Shown: positions 52,600 to 64,000, counted from the first letter of the stretch. The stretch: 64,000 nt of DNA from Allodiplogaster sudhausi (GCA_945643635.1 CALZFC010000303.1:297501-361500); one strand, 5' to 3'. The notes: generated by a model not told the origin, from the letters alone. Made by a program: numbers and translations.

Positions 52600-54985
52600 G
52601 AGAGCCTCTCTGTAAGGATCAAGCAGCGCTCAATGGGCGCCTGCCCCGGGGGAAAGTGTTGGATTTTAGTAACCAAATTTTAATGAGGAGTATCCACTTG
52701 CATTGTAAAAGAAATAATGGGGTCAAATTTGTTATAAAAAATTTTTTCTTGCCAGTGGGTGCAAAAGTAAGGCAAATATTTGAGTGTCCATAACTTCCTC
52801 AAAACTTAATATTTTTCAGTTTTCTTTTTTTTGTTTTATTTGTCATTGGAAAGCACACAAAAAAGATGTATGATGTGTTTTTTGAAAATTTCAGTTTTGA
52901 CCAGTTTTAGGCATTTTTCTGTTTCAGAAATTGGTTTTTTGGACATTTCAACTATTTTACGGCATGCGCACGGGCCAATGAATAGTTTATAAGAAAGAGG
53001 AGAAAAAACTACATAAGATATGTTCTTATGAAGAAAATCGAAGGATATACATTTTACGAAATTTTGACTTGAACCTGGTGCACTCGCGTTTTTGCACGTT
53101 TTGATGAAACTGTTTAATTATTTCAAAGCTTTGTTTTTGGGATAATATCGATGTCGATATATTCGCCATTAAATTCTCTACCAGAAAAGGTATTTATCAC
53201 CGATATACGTATTATCTTGGGACTCAGAGAATGCAATTATATGTTTTTCGAAAAAAAATAATTCAATGATAACTAATGAAACCCTCATTTTTAGTCCACA
53301 GAGGTAGCCAGTCGGAGCAATTCTCCATATCATAAGATAGAGCGAAGAATTCTGCATTACATATTCCCTTTTCGTGGAATTTGAAGGATATACATTTCCT
53401 TTTTTCTATCAATATAGAAGTCTTTCCACGTCATGCAAACGACCCATGATATCTAAAGCGCATTCAGCGATCCATAACTTTGCTCAATCTTAATATCAGA
53501 AAATTATAGGTATATCATCTAAAAGCTCTCACAGAGATCTTCAAATGCTTCATACATACTTTTATTGAAATATTTATATTTCTATGGACAATTTCGTTCT
53601 GTACTTATAGAAGGCTTAAAAAACTATTTTACAAACATTTCCGCATTTCAAAACATACATCATAAGAAAGAGCGTGAGATTTTCTACAAGGTGAACTCCT
53701 TTCAATAAACTTTCAAGTCTATATTGTTCTGTTATAAGTCATGTATCGTCGCTATCCTTTAGCCCGAGAATTTCATTGTTTAGGTTATTCGAATTAGAAT
53801 ATTCCAATAATTTTTTTACGTTGAAGAATTGTGCTAAGGTAAGCTGATGCCCTATTCTTATAACTTGTAACAAAATATTATAGACTTGAAAGTTGATTGA
53901 AAGGGGTTCATCTTGTAGCAAATTTTACGCTCTTTCTTCAGATGTATGTTTTGAAATGCGGCATTGTTTGTAAAATAGTTTTTTAAGCCTTCTATAAGTA
54001 CAGAACGAAATTTTCCATAGAAATATAAATATTTCAATAAAAGTATGTATGAAGCATTTGAAGATCTCTGTGAGAGCTTTTAGATGATATACCTATAATT
54101 TTCTGATATTAAGATTGAGCAAAGTTATGGATCGCTGAATGCGCTTTAGATATCATGGGTCGTTTGCATGACGTGGAAAGACTTCTATATTGATAGAAAA
54201 AAGGAAATGTATATCCTTCAAATTCCACGAAAAGGGAATATGTAATGCAGAATTCTTCGCTCTATCTTATGATATGGAGAATTGCTCCGACTGGCTACCT
54301 CTGTGGACTAAAAATGAGGGTTTCATTAGTTATCATTGAATTTTTTTTTTCGAAAAACATATAATTGCATTCTCTGAGTCCCAAGGTAGAACATATATCG
54401 GTGATAGATACCTTTTCTGGTAGAGAATTTAATGGGAATATATCGACATCGATATTATCCCAAAAACAAAGCTTTGAAAATAATTATACAGTTTCATCAA
54501 AACGTGCAAAAACGCGAGTGCACCAGGTTCAAGTCAAAATTTCGTAAAATGTATATCCTTCGATTTTCTTCATAAGAACATATCTTATGTAGTTTTTTCT
54601 CCTCTTTCTTATAAACTATTCATTGGCCCGTGCGCGTGCCGTAAAATAGTTAAAATGTCCAAAAAACCAATTTCTGAAATAGAAAAATGCCTAAAACTGG
54701 CCAAAACTGAAATTTTCAAAAACACATTATACATCTTTTTTGTGTGCTTTCCAATGACAAATAAAAAAAAAAGAAAACTGAAAAATATTAAGTTTTAAGG
54801 AAGTTATGAACACTCAAATTTTTGCCATACTATTGCATGCACTGGGAAGAAAAAAATTTTATAACAAATTTTACCAAAGTATTTCTTTTACAATGCAAGA
54901 GGGTACTCCTCATAAAATTTTGGTTACCAAAAGCCAACACTTTCCCCCGGGGCAGGGCCACCTCGGCCCTTACGGAGAGGCTCTC
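52600..54985. mobile_element. TTAA-flanked palindromic element F1, 2.4 kb
   Basis: Begins GAGAGCCTCTCTGTAAGG and ends with its inverse complement (CCTTACGGAGAGGCTCTC). It is flanked by TTAA at 52596-52599 and 54986-54989. The left arm (52600 to about 53742) is the near-complete inverse of the right arm (about 53858-54985), leaving a loop of about 115 bp. No transposase frame; the frames in the arms are mirror images of each other. TTAA target duplication suggests mobilisation by a piggyBac-like or other TTAA-specific transposase (inference). Confidence 0.9.
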
Positions 54986-55004
54986 TTAAAATGTTCTTCT
55001 GAGT

Positions 55005-55050
55005 GTTGCGGCAGAGACGCGAGGTTCATCGACGCTGGTGTCAGCCGTCT
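55005..55050 (-). pseudogene. short inverted fragment resembling EndoU exon 4
   Basis: On the minus strand the frame reads DTSVDEPRVSAAT, close to [13 protein letters not shown] at the end of EndoU exon 4, and the DNA is similar (AGAGACGCG, CGACGC). It joins directly to block R copy B. It probably derives from an EndoU paralogue. Confidence 0.5.
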
Positions 55051-56489
55051 GCTTTTGCACCTGGCCGAGCAAGAAGTTCGTTGTACTCTTCACTGCTTGG
55101 AGTCCTTTTTGCATTGAAAGCGTTAAGGCCAAGAGTCGTCTTCTTTGTTCCTTCCTTATGGGGCTCTTCTTCTCATATTTCGATAGTGCCCTTTTCCAAT
55201 TTGAGAAACACACTCTTATGGAATTTCTTGCTCGGGTAAGAACTGATTGTAAGCTAGCTAAGAGAGAAAAAGGCACTGAAAGAAAGGACGACGAAATTGG
55301 GATAAGGTGGTATGGAAGGGAGTGAGAGAGAGCCTAAGAGAGAGAGGTGAGAGATAAGGAGAGAGAAAGGGAAAGTTAGAGAGAGGGACAGTGGCAAGCG
55401 AAAAGAGTAAACGGAGAAAAAGATATTGGAACGATTCTATTCGGGCACTGTGTCAAAATTGTAATGAGATGGACAGTTCAAGACCTTGAGCCGTTGCTTC
55501 GGTCTTAATCAGTAAAGAGATTTAAGAGAGCCTCTCTGTATGCCTCCAGTAGGGCGTGCCCCAGATCCAGACGTTGGATTTCGAATGTGAAAACATAGTC
55601 GGGCATGGTACTGGGCCCCAGTAACAATATTAAATGGCAAAAAATTTTTTTCAAAAAATATTTTTCCGTGAACAGGTAAAAGTATTGATAATTTCTGAAT
55701 TGATGTAGCTCGCTTCAAAGTCAATATTTTTCAATTTTCTTTTTTTTAACGGAATCAACGTTGCATTCTGAACAAAATCAGCCCAGATGTCTTTCAGTCA
55801 ACTATTTTTTTCACAACGAAAACTTACTTTTAATATTTGAATTTGACGGGTAAGTACCTTATACTCATTTGTGTGTGGGTGTAATATCTCAAAATGTAGA
55901 GCATTAAAAACTGTATAACATATATTCTTTTCGCTTCGTGTGCACTACCCCTAAAGGGTGGAAAATAGGCTCAAATATGGGTACCTCAGATATGTAGGAT
56001 TCAAGGAATGCGTAAAAAGAAGTTAAATTCTTGTTGTAACATAAAATGAACCATTTCATTCGATTCAGCACGTGCTTCTTTTCAAAAAAGCTCCATATCA
56101 AAATTTCATAAAATTATCATCTTCCATGAAAAAAATGCATTTTTCGATTTTTCAGCCATTGTCAGAAAATGACCTAAAACTATTCGAATCGCTGTATTTT
56201 CAATGTTTTCAGTGAGAACAGAATGCGGATAGTACTATTCAGTACGCGACAAAATTCTCTACAACATACATCCATGACATCTGGATAGGGCGTCCCTACC
56301 AATGACACTATCGATTTTCCTAAGGCGGTCGCGTTAAAACTAACAGATCCGCATTTTCCAACTTTTCGTGCAATCTTAATGTTTCTTACTCATCCAATGC
56401 ATCATTCTGCTCCACGAAGCACACAAAGGTCAGAACCGATGTTTGTTTTACAGATCTCTCGTGGTAAAAGCCCGCAAAAGGGTTTGCAC

Positions 56490-56550
56490 GCGCGCGGCTT
56501 CGAACCTGGGACCCATGACTTTCGACGTGCACAACCAATTGGCTAAAATG
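56490..56550 (-). repeat. tRNA-like segment in the left arm of F2
   Basis: Minus strand: TTAGCCAATTGG (A-box-like, 56546-56535) then GGTTCGAAGCC (B-box-like, 56506-56496), about 30 nt apart, as in a tRNA or tRNA-derived SINE. No convincing acceptor stem, so not a functional tRNA. Confidence 0.5.
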
Positions 56551-57284
56551 ACGTTATAAAATTCATTTCTGGAAAATGACAAAACCAATCTTAAAGGTTG
56601 ACCTATCAGCCGATAGCTATTTTTGCGCTCTATCGAAATAAATATATCCACCAAACAGTGTAAATTGACGGTAAGGTCAAATAAGTGGCCAAAATATTCG
56701 AACCCAAAAAAGTAGATCAAAAAAGCTATTCATCATAACGTGATGTATGGGAAAGTTGTTCGTCTGAGCGAAAGCTATAGAATGGCATATAACATGTGGG
56801 GACAAGTTCAATCCGCGAGCAATAACAGCCGCGAAAATTTCCCCCCAAAATATTGACTTTTCAACGGACTCTAGGGCACTTTTTCGGTACTCTTACTAAT
56901 AGAGAGGACATTCTTTATCAGTCACTATTATCTATTCGGTTGGAGTACCGAAAAAGTGCCCTGAAGTCCTTTTAAAAGTAAGTTTGTTGGTGATACATTA
57001 CCGCGGCCTTTATTGCTCGCGGATTGAACTTATCCCCACATGTTATATGGCATTCTATAGCTTTCGCTCAGACGAACAACTTTCCCATACATCACGTTAT
57101 GATGAATAGCTTTTTTGGTCTACTTTTTTGGGTTCGAATATTTTGGCCACTTATTTGACCTTACCGTCAATTTACACTGTTTGGCGGATATATTTATTTC
57201 GATAGAGCGCAAAAATAGCTATCGGCTGATAGGTCAACCTTTAAGATTGGTTTTGTCATTTTCCAGAAATGAAATTTATAACGT

Positions 57285-57345
57285 CATTTTAGCCAATTAG
57301 TTGTGCACGTCGAAAGTCATGGGTCCCAGGTTCGAAGCCGCGCGC
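57285..57345 (+). repeat. tRNA-like segment in the right arm of F2
   Basis: Inverse copy of the left-arm segment: TTAGCCAATTAG at 57289-57300 and GGTTCGAAGCC at 57329-57339. The A-box differs from the other arm by one base. Confidence 0.5.
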
Positions 57346-59110
57346 GTGCAAACCCTTTTGCGGGCTTTTACCACGAGAGATCTGTAAAACAAACATCGGT
57401 TCTGACCTTTGTGTGCTTCGTGGAGCAGAATGATGCATTGGATGAGTAAGAAACATTAAGATTGCACGAAAAGTTGGAAAATGCGGATCTGTTAGTTTTA
57501 ACGCGACCGCCTTAGGAAAATCGATAGTGTCATTGGTAGGGACGCCCTATCCAGATGTCATGGATGTATGTTGTAGAGAATTTTGTCGCGTACTGAATAG
57601 TACTATCCGCATTCTGTTCTCACTGAAACCATTGAAAATACAGCGATTCGAATAGTTTTAGGTCATTTTCTGACAATGGCTGAAAAATCGAAAAATGTTT
57701 TTTTTTCATGGAAGATGATAATTTTATGAAATTTTGATATGGAGCTTTTTTGAAAAGAAGCACGTGCTGAATCGAATGAAATGGTTCATTTTATGTTACA
57801 ACAAGAATTTAACTCCTTTTCACGCATTCCTTGAATCCTACATATCCGAGGTACCCATATTTGAGCCTATTTTCCACCCCTTAGGGGTAGTGCACACGAA
57901 GCGAAAAGAATATATGTTATACAGTTTTTAATGCTCTACATTTTGAGATATAACACCCACACACAAATGAGTATAAGGTACTTAACCGTCAAATCCAAAT
58001 ATTAAAAGTAATTTTTCGATGTGAAAAAAATTGTTGACTGAAAGACGTCTGGGCTGATTTTGTTCAGAATCCAACGTTGATTCCGTTAAAAAAAATAAAA
58101 TTGGCAAATATTGATATTAAAGAAAGTTATGGGGACTTCAACTTTTTCCATACATTTGCATGCCCAGACAAGGAAAATTTTTTTTTAACAAAATTGACCT
58201 TCTAATTTTCTTCATAGTGCGCATGGGTACTCCAAATTAAATTTTGGATAACCAAATCAGAAATTTTTGCCCCGGGGCAGGCTCCCACTGAGGACTGCTT
58301 GATCCTAACAGAGAGGCTCTCTTAAGTGGTTCGGATAGGAAACAACGAGAGAAAGTCAGGAGTGGAGAGAGAGAAAAGAAGAAGAAAAAGAATAAGAAGG
58401 AGAGCGGGAGCACAAGAGAACATTTCTTCAAACATATCACAATGTCGGATGGAACAAGGTGCGGCTGAGAAAAAAAGAGGATGAGAGAGAAACAGACACA
58501 CAGAGGAACTGCAAGAGAAATAGCTGAAGAAACAATGGAGGGTGGTTTGAAAAAACTGATAAGTAAGAGAAATTTGACAGCTTAAACCCACTATTATGGA
58601 AAAAGAGATAGAAGAAGCTTCGAAAGCGAATTCTTTTAATGACTTCCGGTTAACGGTTCCTCTGGGACGATTATACTCTGAAGGATGGCCATATAAAATG
58701 TTCCATTCAACCTTTGTTTTTAACGGTTCCATCTTTTCGCGGCAATTTTCTTCTTCCTTTCCTCCCCTTTCCGTGTTCTCTTGCCTCTCTCTCTCCCTCC
58801 CTCTCTCTATTACTCTCTCTCACTTTTCCTCCCATTTCACCCATGCTCTTGTTTCCCGTTCGTATGTTGCTCTACCCGTGTTTTCCCTTGTTCATTACAA
58901 AGACAGTGAAGCAGCTTGAACCACTTTGCGACGGATTTAACGCCCTTAAATGTTAGCGGAACACGCATTGGTAAATATTGGCTAAAATGCTTTAAGTGTT
59001 GATATAAACGGGTTTCAAACTTGTGCATAAACCTAAAATACACTATTGATTAATGGCAGAGAAAAAAAAGAACTTTGAAACAAATACATGTCGCCTCGAT
59101 CTCAATTGAA

Positions 59111-59492
59111 CTTAAGAGAAAACTAAAGGGAGAGCAAAAAAGAAAAATCCATTATTCCCCTTACGTCCCTTCGAATAGCAGGAAGGCTTAAAGATTTATC
59201 TTAAACTGCCCGTCTTCATGCATATGTATGTATGTACATATCTTTTTTGTAAAATCTGTTTGTATGAAGGCCTCTTATTCATATGATCCCGTACAATTGA
59301 ACATACAAACAGACAAAGATGCATGCATGCGAGTACTCCATGAAAGAGATCGTGTTCTCACTACTTCACACATCTTTTCCAAGCGTGGCCTTTACAATAT
59401 TCTTCCTTCCCTGCGCGCTTGACACCGAGCATGATGGATGAGATGGATTGGTGTTCTCTCTCTCTCTCACTCACTCTCTCTCCCTCTCTCTT

Positions 59493-59532
<40 letters not shown>

Positions 59533-59544
59533 TCTCTCTCTCTT

Positions 59545-59582
<38 letters not shown>

Positions 59583-59592
59583 TCTCTCTTTC

Positions 59593-59652
<60 letters not shown>

Positions 59653-59662
59653 GCTCTCTCTT

Positions 59663-59752
<90 letters not shown>

Positions 59753-60028
59753 CTCCATCTCCTTCAAGATTCCATCTCTCCATTCATGATCCGTCCAGAC
59801 ATTTCGACGCCCGCTCGACATGACAGCTGCGATAAAGCGGGCCGAAATGAAGGGTGGACATTGTCAAATTTTTCTCCTCCAATCTATCGAAATGAACCGC
59901 TTAGCAAACGGTCTGCGGGATGTTATCTAGCTATAAGATTAAAGATTACTTTTATTCTATAGATAACAGAAGAGTTTTCCAGTTTCTAGCAGAAAAATCA
60001 CTGAACATTTTATGTACTCAAGCCTCTT
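59111..60028. other. spacer with a large (CT)n tract
   Basis: Contains a pyrimidine tract at 59455-59755 made of (CT)n runs separated by TTTCCC. No gene seen. Confidence 0.6.
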
Positions 60029-60032
60029 TTAA

Positions 60033-61809
60033 GAGAGCCAATCTGAGAGATTCGACCAGGGCTCTATGTAAGGCTTATCGGGAACAAAATTATTTTTTGA
60101 TTTTCTTTTCCTTCTAAAGGCTTATGAGGCATCCTAAAAAGAACTCAAAACCATTTTTTCCAAAAATTATTTTCTTCAGTTTACCATGGATATGCACCGA
60201 AAACCCGAAAAAACTCAAAAGATCATAACTTTGTTCGTGGTTGAGATATATTAATTTTGAACTATTTATTCAATTCCAAATTGAAAGGCGCACAAAAATC
60301 GTGTTAATCACTTTTTAAAAATATTTCATTAAATGCCTCATTTTGGCATTTTAGTATTTCGAGTGGTGCGTTTGGGCATAAAACCCCCCCCCCCCATGTT
60401 AAAAAACTGAAGGCACCATGTGAACGAGCGACCTTTTTTACCCCTATTTAAATGCCTTTTACTAAAAAACTCCGATACACCTGTTTCAATATTTTGACAT
60501 GAAGCGCTCGAGTCTGTCAAAATGGCGCATTTTTCGGCCGCCGAGGCACCGTGCAAGCGCATTCATCGATCCATAACTGCGCTCAATGTCAATATTACAA
60601 AATCGTAAATATATCATCTAAGAGCTCTCACGGAGATCTTCAAATGTTACATACATACTTTTATTGAAAACTTTCAATTTATATGGGAAATCTCGTTCTG
60701 TACAATTAGAAGGCTTAAAAAACTACTTTAAAAACATTTTCGCCTGTCGAAACATACATCATAAGAAAGAGGATGAAATTTGCTACAAGATGAACTCCTT
60801 AGGTTAACAAATTAGGTCAGAATATTTCTTTCAATGGAATTCTATGCATACGATCTTTTGTTATAAGTCATAAAAGTAGTGCCAATAGCGTCGCTGTCAT
60901 TTTGCCCAAGAATTCACATTTTAGGTTATTCGAATTAGAATATTCCTAATTCGAATTAGAATATTCCAATCCTTTTTTCTACAGTTTTTCCATAAGGCCT
61001 TGCTATCCTACTCTTATGGCTTATAACAAAAGATCGTATGCATGGAATTCCATTGAAAGGGGTTCATCTTGTAGCAAATTTCATCATCTTTATTATGATG
61101 TATGTTGCGACAGGCGAAAATGTTTTTAAAGTAGTTTCTTAAGCCTTCTAATTGCACAGAACGAAATTTCCCATATAAATTAAAACTTTTCAATAAAAGT
61201 ATGTATGTAACATTTGAAGATCTTCGTGAGAGCTCTTAGATGATATATTTACGATTTTGTAATATTGACATTGAGCGCAGTTATGGATCGATGAATGCGC
61301 TTGCACGGTGCCTCGGCGGCCGAAAAATGCGCCATTTTGAAAGACTCGCGCGCTTCATGTCAAAATATTGAAACAGGTGTATCGGAGTTTTTTAGTAAAA
61401 GGCATTTAAATAGGGGTAAAAAAGTTCGCTCTTTCACGTGGTGCCTTCAGTTTTTTAACATGGGGGGGTTTTTATGCCCCAAACGCACCACTCGAAATAT
61501 TAAGATGCCAAAATGAGGCATTTAATGAAAGATTTTTAAAAAGTGATTAATACGATTTTTGTGCGCCTTTCAATTTGGAATTGAATGAACAGTTCAAAAT
61601 TAATATATCTCAACAACGAACAAAGTTATGATCATTTGAGTTTTTTCGGGTTTTCGGTGCATATCCATGGTAAACTGAAGAAAATAATTTTTGAAAAAAT
61701 GTTTTTGAGGTCTTTTTAGGATGCCTCATAAGCCTTTAGAAGGAAAAGAAAATAAAAAAAAAATTTTGTTCCCGACATGCCCCTGCTCGAGTCTCTCAGA
61801 TTGGCTCTC
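60033..61809. mobile_element. TTAA-flanked palindromic element F3, 1.8 kb
   Basis: Begins GAGAGCCAATCTGAGAG; the right end reads inward GAGAGCCAATCTGAGAG. TTAA flanks at 60029-60032 and 61810-61813. Arms of about 0.85-0.95 kb surround a loop at about 60886-61017 that holds GAATATTC motifs. A C-run/G-run pair (60384, 61463) marks the mirror symmetry. The arm interior shares CATACATACTTTTATTGAAA and CTCACGGAGATCTTCAAATG-like sequence with F1 and F4. Confidence 0.9.
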
Positions 61810-61813
61810 TTAA

Positions 61814-62900
61814 GGGCTCTCTTTCATTGACCGCCCCGCAAGCAAGACCAGGTGGATAAGAATGTTACTGGTGAAAATGAGGATTGTTTACAACAAACAT
61901 TGTATATTATGCATATTATTTTCATGAATTTTAGAATAAAGACAAATACAGATCTGTTTTTCTTCTCATCTGTCCCTCTTTTTCTTTCTTTCTCTCTTTC
62001 TCTCTCTCGGCCTCTCTCTCTCTCTCTCTCGCAGACTTCGCCAATCTCATGAGAATTCCGTGAGCTGATGCACTAATCATCATGTCCCTTCTTCGCTTCT
62101 TGCCCTTTTCGCCATGGGTGAGATCGCCTTCGACGCGATTAGCCACCGATCTCGAGAGACCGTTCATCTCTTTTTCTCTGTCTGTCTGGCTCTCTCTCTT
62201 TTATCTTCATTCTCTCTCTCTCTCTCTGTCTCTGTCTACCAGACTACATCTATGCACATAGTGCAAGCCGACGGGATCTCTTCCGGTACTACTCGGTTCA
62301 TCGAATCGCAGAGAGACAGAGCATGGAAATTGCCTCGTTGAAACAGACATAGAGAGGGGAGAGAGAAATAGAGAGCGGGAGAGAAAGAAAGAGAGACAAA
62401 GAAAGAAAGAGAGAAGAGAAAGAGAAAGACCGAGAGAAAGCGAGAGCGAAAGAGAGTGAGAGAGAGAGAGAGAAGGCGATGGAAAAGGAGAGATAGAGAA
62501 AGAGTTATGACGATACTAAGAATGAGAGAAATAAAAGAATTGAATAAGGATATGTTTGTAGTAAGGTCTGTAATAAAGAAGTTAAAAAAGAGCCCGCTGT
62601 GCTAACAGTGCCAGCCATTCACTATTCGTTACCCTGTTCTGTCCATTTTTCACTTCTCTTTCTCTAGGTTCCTCACCTCCCTTGCTCTCTCCACTAGCTC
62701 TCGCTCTCTATCTGTCTATCTGTCTCTCTCTCTTTCTCTCTCTCTCTAACTACCTCTCGATCTCACTGTCATCATCAGATCTCATCTTCCATTTGTGGAG
62801 GGGCGTAGTGATGAAATGGCTGCCGAAATGACCGGATGCTGGTTGAATTGTCTGATGAGAAGCAATTTCACGATAAGGAAGCAGCAGAAAGGCCGTTTAA
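61814..62900. other. spacer between F3 and F4 with exon-like frames
   Basis: Plus-strand frames look coding. One is TTCGCCAATCTCATGAGAAT after CTCGCAG near 62036. Another, after TCTACCAG, runs from 62243 to a stop at 62352 and reads DYIYAHSASRRDLFRYYSVH and on. A GA-rich tract is at 62345-62500, CT-rich tracts at 61980-62035, 62190-62240 and 62700-62760. No complete gene model. Confidence 0.35.
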
Positions 62901-64000
62901 GAGAGCCTCTCCGTAAGGGCCGAGGTGGCCCTGCCCCGGGGGAAAGTGTTGGCTTTTGGTAACCAAAATTTTATGAGGAGTACCCTCTTGCATTGTAAAA
63001 GAAATACTTTGGTAAAATTTGTTATAAAATTTTTTTCTTCCCAGTGCATGCAATAGTATGGCAAAAATTTGAGTGTTCATAACTTCCTTAAAACTTAATA
63101 TTTTTCAGTTTTCTTTTTTTTTTATTTGTCATTGGAAAGCACACAAAAAAGATGTATAATGTGTTTTTTGAAAATTTCAGTTTTGGCCAGTTTTAGGCAT
63201 TTTTCTATTTCAGAAATTGGTTTTTTGGACATTTTAACTATTTTACGGCACGCGCACGGGCCAATGAATAGTTTATAAGAAAGAGGAGAAAAAACTACAT
63301 AAGATATGTTCTTATGAAGAAAATCGAAGGATATATAATCCATAACTATCCATAACTTTGCTCAATCTTAATATCAGAAAATTATAGGTATATCATCTAA
63401 AAGCTCTCACAGAGATCTTCAAATGCTTCATACATACTTTTATTGAAATATTTATATTTCTATGGAAAATTTCGTTCTGTACTTATAGAAGGCTTAAAAA
63501 ACTATTTTACAAACAATGCCGCATTTCAAAACATACATCTGAAGAAAGAGCGTAAAATTTGCTACAAGATGAACCCCTTTCAATCAACTTTCAAGTCTAT
63601 AATATTTTGTTACAAGTTATAAGAATAGGGCATCAGCTTACCTTAGCACAATTCTTCAACGTAAAAAAATTATTGGAATATTCTAATTCGAATAACCTAA
63701 ACAATGAAATTCTCGGGCTAAAGGATAGCGACGATACATGACTTATAACAGAACAATATAGACTTGAAAGTTTATTGAAAGGAGTTCACCTTGTAGAAAA
63801 TCTCACGCTCTTTCTTATGATGTATGTTTTGAAATGCGGAAATGTTTGTAAAATAGTTTTTTAAGCCTTCTATAAGTACAGAACGAAATTTTCCATAGAA
63901 ATATAAATATTTCAATAAAAGTATGTATCAAGCATTTGAAGATCTCTGTGAGAGCTTTTAGATGATATACCTATAATTTTCTGATATTAAGATTGAGCAA
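62901..64000. mobile_element. palindromic element F4 (same subfamily as F1), cut by the window edge
   Basis: Preceded by TTAA (62897-62900) and begins GAGAGCCTCTCCGTAAGG. It matches F1 read from its right end, but about 0.4 kb of the arm is missing at about 63337, where GGATATATAATCCATAACTA joins two parts that are far apart in F1. The sequence passes the loop at about 63620-63740 and continues into the second arm beyond the window. Confidence 0.88.

Larger units (their letters stand above)
55526..58321. mobile_element. TTAA-flanked palindromic element F2, 2.8 kb
   Basis: Begins GAGAGCCTCTCTGTATG; the right end reads inward GAGAGCCTCTCTGTTAGG. TTAA flanks at 55522-55525 and 58322-58325. Arms of about 1.37 kb meet at a loop of about 46 bp (56900-56945). 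Arms contain a tRNA-like segment. Subterminal sequence near the right end (CCTGCCCCGGGG) is related to F1, so it is a subfamily of the same group. No transposase. Confidence 0.9.
55046..59110 (+). repeat. duplicated block R, copy B, split by element F2
   Basis: Two parts, 55046-55515 and 58330-59110, align to one contiguous block at 48365-49890. The interruption is exactly element F2 with its TTAA flanks, apart from a few bases. Confidence 0.88.

Noticed and set aside
54365..54547. Frames in the arms of F1-F4 (also 57115-57300, 57734-57931, 61295-61516)
   Set aside because: Each occurs as a mirror copy in the opposite arm and is short; the pattern is explained by the palindrome, not by coding.
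56490..57345. Functional tRNA genes
   Set aside because: Only A- and B-box-like motifs are present; I could not fold an acceptor stem or a normal anticodon arm.

Overview
The window is eukaryotic, and the gene content points to a free-living or rhabditid-type nematode. Genes are split by many introns with GT-AG borders and U-rich acceptors. Several start codons lie a few bases behind a 3' splice acceptor, as expected for spliced-leader trans-splicing. The proteins are closest to nematode/metazoan families. From memory, the neighbouring pair phosphatidylserine synthase and EDEM-type mannosidase matches C. elegans pssy-1 (ZC506.3) and ZC506.1 on one X-chromosome cosmid, so the block may be X-linked conserved synteny; this needs checking. 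Base composition is odd: (GA)n/(CT)n microsatellites occur in nearly every intron and spacer. All exon models below were built by hand from splice borders, reading phase and family similarity. For the PABP, BFR1-like, PSS, EDEM and EndoU genes every exon phase closes without a frameshift.

Layout: (1) 455-2668, minus, a small zinc-ribbon protein resembling human C18orf21, an RNase MRP subunit. (2) 4512-9207, minus, a complete cytoplasmic poly(A)-binding protein: 13 exons, 668 aa, four RRMs and a C-terminal MLLE domain. (3) 10604-16114, plus, divergent from PABP, a 513-aa coiled-coil protein resembling BFR1; its last intron carries a small hAT-type element with a perfect 8-bp target duplication. 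(4) 18338-23530, minus, phosphatidylserine synthase, 16 exons. (5) 26318-40990, minus, an EDEM3-type ER mannosidase: 29 exons, 953 aa, with signal peptide, GH47 domain and PA domain. One of its introns holds a phase-compatible alternative last exon that would give a membrane-anchored form without the PA domain. (6) 42868-43985, plus, a tentative 75-aa protein. (7) 44413-47990, plus, a secreted EndoU endoribonuclease, 10 exons.

From about 48 kb to the right edge the sequence is accessory and rearranged. The 5' part of the EndoU locus, together with the tentative small gene, is duplicated in decayed form at about 49.9-52.6 kb. That copy is split by an intronless 374-aa ORF with a retroelement-type (BEL/Pao-like) zinc-knuckle array. 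A second duplicated block (48.4-49.9 kb and 55.0-59.1 kb) is interrupted in one copy by a long palindromic element. Three complete palindromic elements and one cut by the window edge share the end TTAA-GAGAGCC, are flanked by TTAA on both sides, and have arms of about 0.85-1.4 kb. They carry no transposase and appear to be a non-autonomous, TTAA-targeting fold-back family. One of them contains a tRNA-like A-box/B-box segment in both arms.

The five well-supported genes cover translation and mRNA stability (PABP, possibly the BFR1-like protein), ER phospholipid synthesis (PSS), ER glycoprotein quality control (EDEM) and secreted RNA cleavage (EndoU). They do not look like an operon or a single system. 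The most unusual biology lies in the palindromic element family, the zinc-knuckle ORF inside the duplicated EndoU segment, and the alternative last exon of EDEM.
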